Origin: Lactococcus carnosus
GTDB taxonomy: Bacteria > Bacillota > Bacilli > Lactobacillales > Streptococcaceae
Length of the DNA: 64,000 nucleotides
Direction of reading: 5' to 3'
Assembly: GCF_006770265.1 (NCBI RefSeq)
Contig: NZ_CP017194.1
Coordinates: 930,001 to 994,000 of the forward strand
The notes under the pieces are model-generated. The model ran no database searches and was not told where the DNA came from. It worked only from the letters and a program-made list of their open reading frames with translations. Below are positions 28,894 to 35,881 of this stretch, one piece after another (the first letter of the stretch is position 1; each line of letters opens with the position of its first letter). Position numbers and translations under genes: made by a program.

Positions 28894-28902
28894 TGATATA
28901 AT
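28894..28902 (+). promoter_or_regulatory. Promoter of IME RHH regulator
   Basis: TGATATAAT extended -10. The third operator box sits at the expected -35 position, so binding would block this promoter. Shine-Dalgarno AAGGAGGG at 28920-28927. Confidence 0.6.
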
Positions 28903-28934
28903 TAGTAGAGAAAATACTTAAGGAGGGTTAATCT

Positions 28935-29141
28935 ATGGCTAATGCAAATGAAAAACAAATAGCTTTTTATATGACTAAAAGAAGTGCCGAGGAACTAGAT
29001 GAAATTCAAAAGATTTTTGCAGAACAAGAAGGACGTGTCACGAAGGCATATGTTTTAAACCAAGCAATTTATCATTATTATGAATATATTAAAGATTTTT
29101 ATGGACTCTCAGATGAAAATGATACAGAGGAGAAGAATTAG
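28935..29141 (+). CDS. Ribbon-helix-helix-type regulator of the IME
   Basis: 68 residues: a short basic N-terminus, KQIAFYMTKRSAEELDEIQK (strand plus helix), then VTKAYVLNQAIYHYYEYIKD (second helix). This strand-helix-helix pattern fits CopG/Arc-like repressors. It is the only element gene on the plus strand and is preceded by three repeated palindromic boxes and an extended -10, which fits autoregulation and control of the divergent mobilization operon. Strong ribosome site. Family assignment is from pattern only. Confidence 0.65.
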   Translation: MANANEKQIAFYMTKRSAEELDEIQKIFAEQEGRVTKAYVLNQAIYHYYEYIKDFYGLSDENDTEEKN

Positions 29142-29144
29142 ATT

Positions 29145-29167
29145 GTTGCAAACATTTTGCAAACAAC
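29145..29167. repeat. Right 23-bp subterminal direct repeat of the IME
   Basis: GTTGCAAACATTTTGCAAAC (then AAC), counterpart of 22177-22199. Confidence 0.6.
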
Positions 29168-29258
29168 CGTGGAAAAGTCTAACATTTTCTTACTAATTCA
29201 ATCTAAACAAAAAGCTTTAAACTATTCAAAGTCATTCAAATTATAATTAGCTGTGACG

Positions 29259-29318
29259 GAGTGGGAGTAAAAGAAAAGAGCTTAGAATCCTTTATTTTTA
29301 AGGGTTATCTGCTCTTTT
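29259..29318 (+). other. attR: right end of guaA-integrated element
   Basis: Carries a remnant guaA end in frame (GCT GTG ACG GAG TGG GAG TAA) followed by AGAAAAGAGC and the TTTATTTTTAAGGGTTAT segment shared with attL. Its hairpin is degraded relative to that at attL, but the T run persists. Confidence 0.85.
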
Positions 29319-29598
29319 TTTTATTACAAATACAGTTAGTCGCAATTGATGATGAAAAATGTGTAGACCGAAAAACAAAGGCAACTTAAATTTTACAATA
29401 CAAAATGATACATTGAGAATGTAGATAATGATACAGCACTTAAGTAGGTGTTAATCTGATTGCTAATGTCACTGATTGTCTTTTGCATCTATTTAAAATT
29501 GCCTTTATTAATATCAAATAGTAAACAGATTCTTTGATTAAACATACCTATTTTGCGATAATGATTTTGAAGATAAAATTTATTAAATTTAGGAGAAA
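29319..29598. other. Intergenic region before ahpC
   Basis: No gene seen. Near the ahpC start there is GATAATGATTTTGAAGATAAAATTT (partly like Fur/PerR-type sites) with GATAAAAT as possible -10; too weak to call an operator. Confidence 0.4.
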
Positions 29599-29601
29599 AT
29601 G

Positions 29602-30165
29602 ATGTCATTAATTGGAAAAGAAATAGATAATTTTGTTGCTGATGCCTATCAAGAAGGTAAATTTTTAACTGTCAATTCGGAAGATTTTAAAGGAAAATGG
29701 CAAGTGATTGTTTTTTATCCTGCTGACTTCTCATTTGTTTGTCCAACAGAGTTGGAAGATTTGCAAGAACAATATGATTTTCTTCAATCACTAGGTGTGG
29801 ATGTTTATTCATGTTCTACAGATACGCATTTTGTACATGCTGCATGGCATGAACACAGTGAGGCGATTGGTAAAGTAACTTATCCAATGCTTGCTGACCC
29901 AACACAAAAAATCTCACGTATTTTTGATGTATTAGATGAAGCATCTGGCTTGTCACAACGTGGTTCATTTATTATTGATCCAGATGGTGTTGTACAAGCT
30001 GTAGAAATTACTGCAGATGGTATCGGTCGTGATGCTAGTCAACTCGTTGATAAAGTACGTGCTGCACAGTATGTTCGAAAAAATCCAGGTGAAGTATGTC
30101 CTGCAAAATGGAAAGAAGATGCAGAAACTTTGACACCAGGTTTGGATTTAGTTGGTAAAATTTAA
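29602..30165 (+). CDS. ahpC: Alkyl hydroperoxide reductase subunit C (peroxiredoxin)
   Basis: Typical 2-Cys peroxiredoxin that reduces hydrogen peroxide and organic peroxides, recharged by AhpF. 187 residues; peroxidatic Cys47 in [10 protein letters not shown], resolving Cys in GEVCPAKW near 166. Two adjacent ATGs exist; the second (29602) is chosen because AGGAG at 29591-29595 is six bases ahead and MSLIGKEI is the usual N-terminus. ahpF follows after a gap of about 60 bases. Confidence 0.95.
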   Translation: MSLIGKEIDNFVADAYQEGKFLTVNSEDFKGKWQVIVFYPADFSFVCPTELEDLQEQYDFLQSLGVDVYSCSTDTHFVHAAWHEHSEAIGKVTYPMLADPTQKISRIFDVLDEASGLSQRGSFIIDPDGVVQAVEITADGIGRDASQLVDKVRAAQYVRKNPGEVCPAKWKEDAETLTPGLDLVGKI

Positions 30166-30223
30166 CTCATTCAGGCGATGTAGATTACTCGCCTTTTTGA
30201 AAATAGAAAAATGAGAGGCTCAG

Positions 30224-31754
30224 ATGTTAGAAGAAAATCTTAAGACACAACTCAAGCAATATCTTGACCTATTAGAAAATGATATTGTACTACGTTTAAA
30301 TGCAGATATCAGTGAAACTAATGGTAAAAAAAATACATGATTTTGTAACTGAAATTGCAGATATGTCTGCGAAAATTAGTATTGAAAAAACGACAGCAAT
30401 CAAATCTCCAGGTTTCTCAGTTGATCAAAAGGATACGATTTCTGGTATTGTATTTGCTGGGCTACCATTAGGTCATGAATTCAATTCCTTGGTTTTGGCG
30501 CTATTACAGGTGAGTGGTCGGGCACCCAAAATAGAGGCCGAACTAAAGGAACGCATTCAATCCATTCGTCAACCTTATCATTTTGAAACCTATGTTAGTT
30601 TGACCTGTCATAATTGTCCGGATGTTGTACAAGCATTGAACATTATGAGTGTGCTCAATCAAAATGTCTCACATACGATGATTGAAGGCGGGATGTACCA
30701 AGATGAAGTAAACTCTCGTGGTGTCATGGCTGTACCAACCGTTTTTGTTAATGATGAAGAGTTTTCAAGTGGACGTATGAGCTTAGAAGAAATCCTTAAC
30801 AAACTAATCGGCCAAGCAGGTAGTGAAGCTTTTGAAGAGAAAGAACCCTATGATGTCCTTGTTGTTGGTGGTGGACCTGCAGGAGCCAGTGCAGCAATTT
30901 ATGCAGCACGAAAGGGCATACGCACGGGTATTTTAGCTGAGAAATTTGGCGGACAGCCTTTAGAAACACTGGGCATTGAAAATTTTATTGGGACTACTTA
31001 TACGGAAGGACCAAAGTTAGCAGCGCAACTAGAAGAGCATGTTAAATCGTATCCAGTTGATGTGATGAAAACACAAAAAGCAATCAAGTTAGCTAAAAAT
31101 GAACTAGTTGAAGTGACGCTAGAGAATGGTGCTGTGTTACAGTCTAAGACTGTTGTCTTGTCTACTGGCGCACGTTGGCGCTCATTGGGCATTCCAGGTG
31201 AAGAAACCTTCAAAAACAAAGGCATTGCTTATTGTCCACACTGTGATGGGCCATTATTTGCAGGTAAAAAAATAGCTGTTGTTGGTGGTGGTAACTCGGG
31301 TATTGAAGCTGCAATCGACTTAGCTGGTGTCGTCGAACACGTGACTGTTTTAGAATTTTTACCAGAATTAAAGGCAGATAAAGTCTTACAAGATAAGCTT
31401 TATTCACTTGACAATGTTACTGTACTGACAAATGTTGAAACGAAAGCAATTTACGGGCAAGATAAAGTTGACAGTCTAGCTTATATGGACCGTGAGACAC
31501 AAGAAGTGCTAACACTTGAGTTGGCAGGGGTCTTTATTTTGATTGGTCTTGTGCCAAATACAGAATGGCTTGAAGGAAGTGTAGATCGTACAACGCGCGG
31601 AGAAATTATCGTTGATAAACAAGGTGCGACAAACTTACCAGGTGTCTATGCAGCAGGTGACTGTACAGACTCAGTTTATAAACAAATTATTATTGCTATG
31701 GGAAGTGGTGCGACAGCAGCTTTAGGTGCCTTTGATTACATTATTAGACACTGA
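30224..31754 (+). pseudogene. ahpF: Alkyl hydroperoxide reductase subunit F, frameshifted in an A8 tract
   Basis: FAD-dependent NADH:peroxiredoxin reductase. The natural start is ATG 30224 (SD GAGAGG), giving MLEENLKTQLKQYLDLLEND, the standard AhpF N-terminus, but this frame ends at 30340. The rest is in another frame from A8 at 30326-30333; seven As would join them as ...ETNGKKIHDFVTEIADM. The remainder is intact: N-terminal TCHNC redox centre, FAD site VGGGPAGASAA, redox CPHC, NAD site [11 protein letters not shown], and GVYAAGDCTD near the end. Either a sequencing error, a true null, or slippage-corrected. Confidence 0.85.
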
Positions 31755-31763
31755 TTTTAGCTA

Positions 31764-31789
31764 TAAGTGAGTACTTCGGTACTTGTTTT
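31764..31789 (+). terminator. Probable terminator after ahpF
   Basis: GTAC-TTCG-GTAC hairpin with short outer pairing and a TTTT tail. Moderate strength. Confidence 0.5.
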
Positions 31790-31843
31790 GGCTCTGTCAA
31801 CTCTGCGGTGGTAACACACTAAAATGAGGTAAATTAAGGTGTG

Positions 31844-31870
31844 AAAAGTTATCTTCGGATAGCTTTTTTT
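31844..31870 (+). terminator. Second hairpin with T run after ahpF
   Basis: AAAGTTATC-TTCG-GATAGCTTT followed by Ts; no gene between it and the previous hairpin, so the stretch may be debris of a lost gene. Confidence 0.6.
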
Positions 31871-31947
31871 AGTGGATTTATAATAAATCCTATGGGTATA
31901 TATTTCCCACATGATGTATTATAGAGCCTTTTTTATTAACCAAAATG

Positions 31948-31986
31948 AAACAGCGTATCACGTGTCAGTGATGCGCTGTTTTAATT
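31948..31986. terminator. Strong hairpin, possibly orphan terminator
   Basis: Fourteen-base arms AAACAGCGTATCAC (31948-31961) and GTGATGCGCTGTTT (31968-31981) with a T-rich tail. No coding frame lies just upstream. Confidence 0.6.
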
Positions 31987-32116
31987 TACGAGATAATTTA
32001 TAAGGTAATATAATCAGAAAATAACATAATATGATACAATTAGTTTGAATTAATAGATTAATTAATAATTGGACTACACCAATTATTGCATATTGGGCAT
32101 TACCTATGTGAATGAT

Positions 32117-32184
32117 CGCTGATGTAGATAAGCTAGCTGTCTTTATTTAAAAGAAGACGGAAAAAGTAGAGGAGGAAAAAGATG
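32117..32184 (+). pseudogene. C-terminal remnant of a DUF6273-like paralogue
   Basis: The 45 bases before the next gene repeat its own 3' end: ...GCTGTCTT(T/C)..TTTAAAAGAAGACGG.AAAAGTA...GGAGGAAAAAGATGAAAAAAC occurs here and again at about 32980-33030. Here it lacks a base that would keep the frame. It is what remains of an upstream tandem copy. Confidence 0.6.
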
Positions 32185-33027
32185 AAAAAACTAAAGATAA
32201 GCAAAAATGGGGTGAAACAAGGCTTTAAAATCTTTGCTAGTTTGACAGTTATTTGGGGATTATATGCCCTAGTCCGACTGAATAGGCAGGTCACAGTCAA
32301 AGATATTGCTTTCGATAATATCTTGTCGATCATCAACAAACTAGATGGTTATACTGTTTACCTGAAAGAAAAGGGGGGCTATGAACTTTATCTCGTGCTA
32401 AGTAAAAACTACAACGGATATGGGAATGTGCTCTTACTCAGAAAATATCTGTTAGATGAGGAACGGATTTTTAATGAGGCAGAAGGCTATGGTGCCTACT
32501 ATGAAGATAGCAAGATCGATAGCTACTTAAATACAGAGTTTAAGCAGACCTTATCCCCTAAGGTTCAAAAACAGCTGGTGACCAGTCAACTTGAGATCAC
32601 AGCATTATCAAGCGTTGGGTCCGTCGGTGATGACACCATATCCATACCACGTCAGGTCTTTCTACTGTCGCATAGGGAACTATCGCTTCCTAAATCAGGA
32701 ATGGCAGCAAAAGAAGGAAGGAGATTACTTTACATGATAAATACAGCACATGCTATTGCAAAAACGAAAGAAGGTGAGGCACTTGAGTACTGGTTACGGA
32801 CATCTTATACAGAACATGATACGACGATTTGGACTTTTAGGTCACCGCTTACACCGAACTATGCCGCATTATGGGATATGACTATTAAGTCTTTAGCTGT
32901 CAGAAGTGTCCGACCGGCATTCTGTATCAAAAAAGATACAAAACTAGAAAGAAAGGAAGGGATTGTCCCAGGTAAGGCTGTCTTCGTTTTAAAAGAAGAC
33001 GGCAAAAGTAATGGAGGAAAAAGATGA
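32182..33027 (+). CDS. Membrane-anchored protein with DUF6273-like domain
   Basis: 281 residues. An N-terminal helix (IFASLTVIWGLYALVRL) anchors it, then an extracytoplasmic domain with DSYLNTEFKQTL, IPRQVFLLSHREL, EYWLRTSYT and VRPAFCI. This order (D-x-Y-L-N ... F-L-L-S ... W-L-R ... V-R-P-A) is that of DUF6273-type domains found on surface proteins and formylglycine-like folds; function unknown. SD GAGGAGG is seven bases before ATG 32182. The final VFVLKEDGKSNGGKR is the repeated segment also seen upstream. Confidence 0.7.
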   Translation: MKKLKISKNGVKQGFKIFASLTVIWGLYALVRLNRQVTVKDIAFDNILSIINKLDGYTVYLKEKGGYELYLVLSKNYNGYGNVLLLRKYLLDEERIFNEAEGYGAYYEDSKIDSYLNTEFKQTLSPKVQKQLVTSQLEITALSSVGSVGDDTISIPRQVFLLSHRELSLPKSGMAAKEGRRLLYMINTAHAIAKTKEGEALEYWLRTSYTEHDTTIWTFRSPLTPNYAALWDMTIKSLAVRSVRPAFCIKKDTKLERKEGIVPGKAVFVLKEDGKSNGGKR

Positions 33028-33503
33028 AAAAACAGAGACAAAAAAATTAGCTTGCCTACTTGTTAAAAGGTGTCAGAGACTGTACGCTTAAAGTTGAACC
33101 AGGAGTTAGCTTATTTATAAGTGGTGAGACAAGTCGTTTGACAGGCGCTAGTGTGATTGATTTTTCTGGTCGATACGATGCCAAAAATTGTACCATCGAA
33201 TTAGATCAACCTAAAGCTTACGACTTCATCAATAAAAACAAATCAAGATTTACATCTCGCCAAAGTGTCCTAAATCTAAGGCATGATAGTAATCAATTCC
33301 GTATCAAGAATACTGATATAGCCGTATGGCGTACGGATAGAAAGGTAAGTGAGGTAGAAAAACAAGTCGCCAGCCAAAAAATAGAAAAAGCAAAAGCGTT
33401 TGTATTAATTGGTAATAAGCAAAATAAGCATAGTCAAGATATCTTAAAAATAGCAGACTTTAAGTCATTAAAAGAGCAGGAAATTCGTCGCATTGGGAAC
33501 TAG
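33024..33503 (+). pseudogene. Truncated partner protein with in-frame stop
   Basis: An ATG at 33024 with GGAGG ahead gives MKKQRQKN then TAG; the same frame then stays open for 150 codons to 33503 (LAYLLKGVRDCTLKVEPGVS...). The second part has beta-rich sequence (ASVIDFSGRYDAKNCTIELD) and a basic helical end. A TTG at 33060 could restart translation but has no clear ribosome site. No family recognised. Reads as a decayed companion of the DUF6273-like gene. Confidence 0.55.
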
Positions 33504-33556
33504 GCTATTAAGAACTAGTTGCTTAATCTGATTCAGAATGATTAGATAAATAATAA

Positions 33557-33590
33557 AGGTGGTGGTAGGCGTTAATCTACTACCTTTTTT
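33557..33590 (+). terminator. Terminator before MerR gene
   Basis: GGTGGTAG pairs (with G-T pairs) with CTACTACC, then six Ts. Confidence 0.7.
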
Positions 33591-33629
33591 ATATCTTAAA
33601 ATAATAATCTGGTATTTCTAAACTCCCTC

Positions 33630-33660
33630 TTGACATTGAACCATTGTTCACAGTTATAAT
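33630..33660 (+). promoter_or_regulatory. MerR-type promoter with 19-bp spacer
   Basis: TTGACA (33630-33635) and TATAAT (33655-33660), both consensus, separated by 19 bases containing TGAAC-CATT-GTTCA. The over-long spacer with a central dyad is the hallmark of MerR-activated promoters. Confidence 0.8.
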
Positions 33661-33683
33661 AGAAGATAAGAGAGGATAGTCCT

Positions 33684-34094
33684 ATGTATACCATCAAAAC
33701 ATTAGCGCAAGCATTACAGATACCCGTGTCTACCATTCGTTACTATGAAAAGAAGGGCTTGCTGACTGCTAAAAGAGCTGCAAATAACTATAGGCAGTTT
33801 ACTGAAGCAGATAGAGACCAACTTAGCCTAATCTTAGTGATGAAATATGCAGGCTTTAGCTTAGCAGAGACAAAAGACATGCTCAGCTTTTCAGGTCTTT
33901 CACAAGCGTCATGTGCGAGTGAGACGCAGAAGCTGATTCTGCAAAAGAAAGCAGCACTTTTACGAAAAATTGACAACTATAAAACGATTGTTCAGTTATT
34001 AGATACGGTCGGTCCTTTAGCCATAACCAGTGATACGCCTAATGCAGAAGCACGCTTATCTCAAAAGATTAATGACATCTTTCAAAACTTATAG
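33684..34094 (+). CDS. MerR-family transcriptional regulator
   Basis: 136 residues: winged helix-turn-helix TIKTLAQALQIPVSTIRYYEKKGLL at 3-27, wing RAANNYRQF, then a dimerisation coiled coil (SETQKLILQKKAALLRKIDNYKT) and a short effector tail. Only one Cys (CASETQ), so metal sensing like MerR is unlikely. It probably controls its own promoter and the oxidoreductase gene 15 bases downstream. Confidence 0.88.
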   Translation: MYTIKTLAQALQIPVSTIRYYEKKGLLTAKRAANNYRQFTEADRDQLSLILVMKYAGFSLAETKDMLSFSGLSQASCASETQKLILQKKAALLRKIDNYKTIVQLLDTVGPLAITSDTPNAEARLSQKINDIFQNL

Positions 34095-34109
34095 AAAACA
34101 GGTCTTATC

Positions 34110-34664
34110 ATGCATACAACACTATTAATCGGACATCCCTATGACAAAAGCTTTAACCATGTTATTTTGGCTAAACTGCTCGAAAGATATCCGTCAGCAA
34201 CCGTCATTAACCTAGTAGCAGATGGCTTTAACCCAGCGATGTTGTCAGCCGATTTGGCACTTTTTTCAAAAGGGGCCTATGCTGATCCCTTGGTAGGCAA
34301 GTATCAGGAGATTTTAAGTCAGACGGATAAATTGATTATCATCGCCCCAATATGGTGGTATGGTTTACCTGCCATCATCAAGGGATTCTTTGATAAAGTC
34401 ATGCTGAAAAACTTTGCCTATACAGAAGTAAATGGTCGCCTAGTCGGTCAATTAACGCATATCAAAGAAACAGTCGTCATTACGACCGGGATTGCGCCTG
34501 CGATATATCTCAGATTATTTGCTGGACATCCAATCGGTGCATTAAAGAAAAGAATTTTGAAGGATATGGGCTTGAAACAGGTCAAATGGTTTCATAAAGG
34601 CAATGTCACAAAATCAGCTGCAAACAATAAAAAATGGTTAGTTGCAGTCGCTAAAAAAGTTTAA
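34110..34664 (+). CDS. NAD(P)H quinone oxidoreductase (flavodoxin-like fold)
   Basis: 184 residues, FMN/FAD-dependent reductase of the MdaB/KefF/YheG type that reduces quinones or electrophiles. Flavin-binding LIGHPYDKSFNHVI at the N-terminus; IIAPIWWYGLPAIIKGFFDKV is the family signature at about 78-98; TTGIAP near 130. Co-transcribed with the MerR regulator, which suggests induction by an electrophile or quinone. Substrate not determinable. Confidence 0.85.
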   Translation: MHTTLLIGHPYDKSFNHVILAKLLERYPSATVINLVADGFNPAMLSADLALFSKGAYADPLVGKYQEILSQTDKLIIIAPIWWYGLPAIIKGFFDKVMLKNFAYTEVNGRLVGQLTHIKETVVITTGIAPAIYLRLFAGHPIGALKKRILKDMGLKQVKWFHKGNVTKSAANNKKWLVAVAKKV

Positions 34665-34673
34665 CTAGTGGTG

Positions 34674-34740
34674 TATGATCGTATGAATCTATCATACAAT
34701 GCCTCTCCTTTCATAAAGTCATGCTTTGATAGAGGAGAGG
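34674..34740 (+). promoter_or_regulatory. Two hairpins in the rbsK leader region
   Basis: GTATGAT / ATCATAC (34674-34698) and CCTCTCCT / AGGAGAGG (34702-34709 with 34733-34740). Neither has a T run, so they are more likely leader structure than terminators. Confidence 0.4.
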
Positions 34741-34812
34741 GGGACATAGAAAAAGCAAGAAGCAATTATGGCTTATTTTATGTATTTTATAAAAAATTAG
34801 AGGTGGAGACTG

Positions 34813-35718
34813 ATGAATAAAGTTGTCGTACTAGGCAGTTTAAATATGGATTTGGTAACTACCCTAGTGAGGTTACCTGAAGTAGGTGAGACCATCATCG
34901 CCAAACAACTAGATTATTTTGTAGGCGGCAAGGGTGCCAATCAAGCGGTTGCAGCCTCACGTGTTGGTGGTGATGTGACGATGCTAGGTAAAATCGGCCG
35001 TGATACTTTTGGTGAAAAAATATTGAAGCAGCTCAAGCAAGAATGCTTGAATTTAATAAATATCGAAGAAGACGACCAGTCTTTTACAGGTATCGCCAAT
35101 GTCTTTAAGTTACCAACTGACAACTGTATTACCGTTGTCGCTGGTGCTAACGGCAAGGTTGATGACAAATATGTCGTCGCACACGCTGACAGTATAGCAG
35201 ATGCTGATGTCCTGCTCATGCAGTTAGAGATTCCGATTGAGGCTGTCAAACAAGGCTTAAGCATTGCCAAAGCAGCGGGACTTGTAACGATTCTGAACCC
35301 TGCCCCATTTTCAGCAGCTGTTTTAGACCTCCTAGCACAAGTAGACTACCTCACACCTAATGAATTAGAGTTTTCAAGTTTATTACCTGATAGTTTAAAA
35401 GCATTGCCTTTTGAAGAAGCCATGCTGTCATTTTCAGAACAGTATGATACAACAATGATCGTGACGAGAGGTGCCAAAGGGGTAGCTTATGTTCAAGATA
35501 GTCAGCTATTAACAGTGCCAACTCAAGAGGTAGCCGTAAGCGATACAACAGGTGCAGGGGATACCTTTAACGGCATCCTAGCACAGCAGTTAAGTCGTGG
35601 GGAATCTCTAGCAAATGCGATTTCGCTTGCAACGGCTGGTGCAACTTATGCCATCACGAAATTTGGTGCACAGACTTGCATGCCAACCCTGCTTGATTTG
35701 CAAGCGTTTCAAGCCTAA
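34813..35718 (+). CDS. rbsK: Ribokinase (PfkB family)
   Basis: Phosphorylates ribose to ribose 5-phosphate. 301 residues, PfkB fold: N-terminal GSLNMDLV, substrate signature GGKGANQAVAASR (about 38-50), and ATP/catalytic signature DTTGAGDTFNG with the base Asp near 250. SD GAGGTGGAG ahead of the ATG. It stands alone, without rbs transport genes, so the sugar specificity is by homology only. Confidence 0.88.
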   Translation: MNKVVVLGSLNMDLVTTLVRLPEVGETIIAKQLDYFVGGKGANQAVAASRVGGDVTMLGKIGRDTFGEKILKQLKQECLNLINIEEDDQSFTGIANVFKLPTDNCITVVAGANGKVDDKYVVAHADSIADADVLLMQLEIPIEAVKQGLSIAKAAGLVTILNPAPFSAAVLDLLAQVDYLTPNELEFSSLLPDSLKALPFEEAMLSFSEQYDTTMIVTRGAKGVAYVQDSQLLTVPTQEVAVSDTTGAGDTFNGILAQQLSRGESLANAISLATAGATYAITKFGAQTCMPTLLDLQAFQA

Positions 35719-35741
35719 TCATGTCATTGCACTAAGTCAAT

Positions 35742-35777
35742 ATAGCCTATCACACAAATCGTGATAGGCTATTTTTA
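35742..35777 (+). terminator. Intrinsic terminator after rbsK
   Basis: Twelve-base arms ATAGCCTATCAC / GTGATAGGCTAT, loop of seven, T-rich tail. Confidence 0.88.
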
Positions 35778-35830
35778 TTAGCAAATCATGAGATAAATTG
35801 GTTAAATATACCTGAAAATAAGTCAGTACA

Positions 35831-35839
35831 TGCTATACT
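35831..35839 (+). promoter_or_regulatory. Extended -10 promoter of fbp
   Basis: TGCTATACT, 42 bases before the ATG; -35 weak. Confidence 0.5.
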
Positions 35840-35881
35840 ATAACTATTAAGATGGTATGTATTTGAAAGAGGAAACCGAGT

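Noticed and set aside
29550-29590. PerR/Fur box before ahpC
   Set aside because: GATAATGATTTTGA matches only half of the consensus; not enough to call.
31790-31840. Possible insertion-sequence end (GGCTCTGTCAA...)
   Set aside because: Resembles some IS ends only loosely; no partner repeat or transposase nearby.
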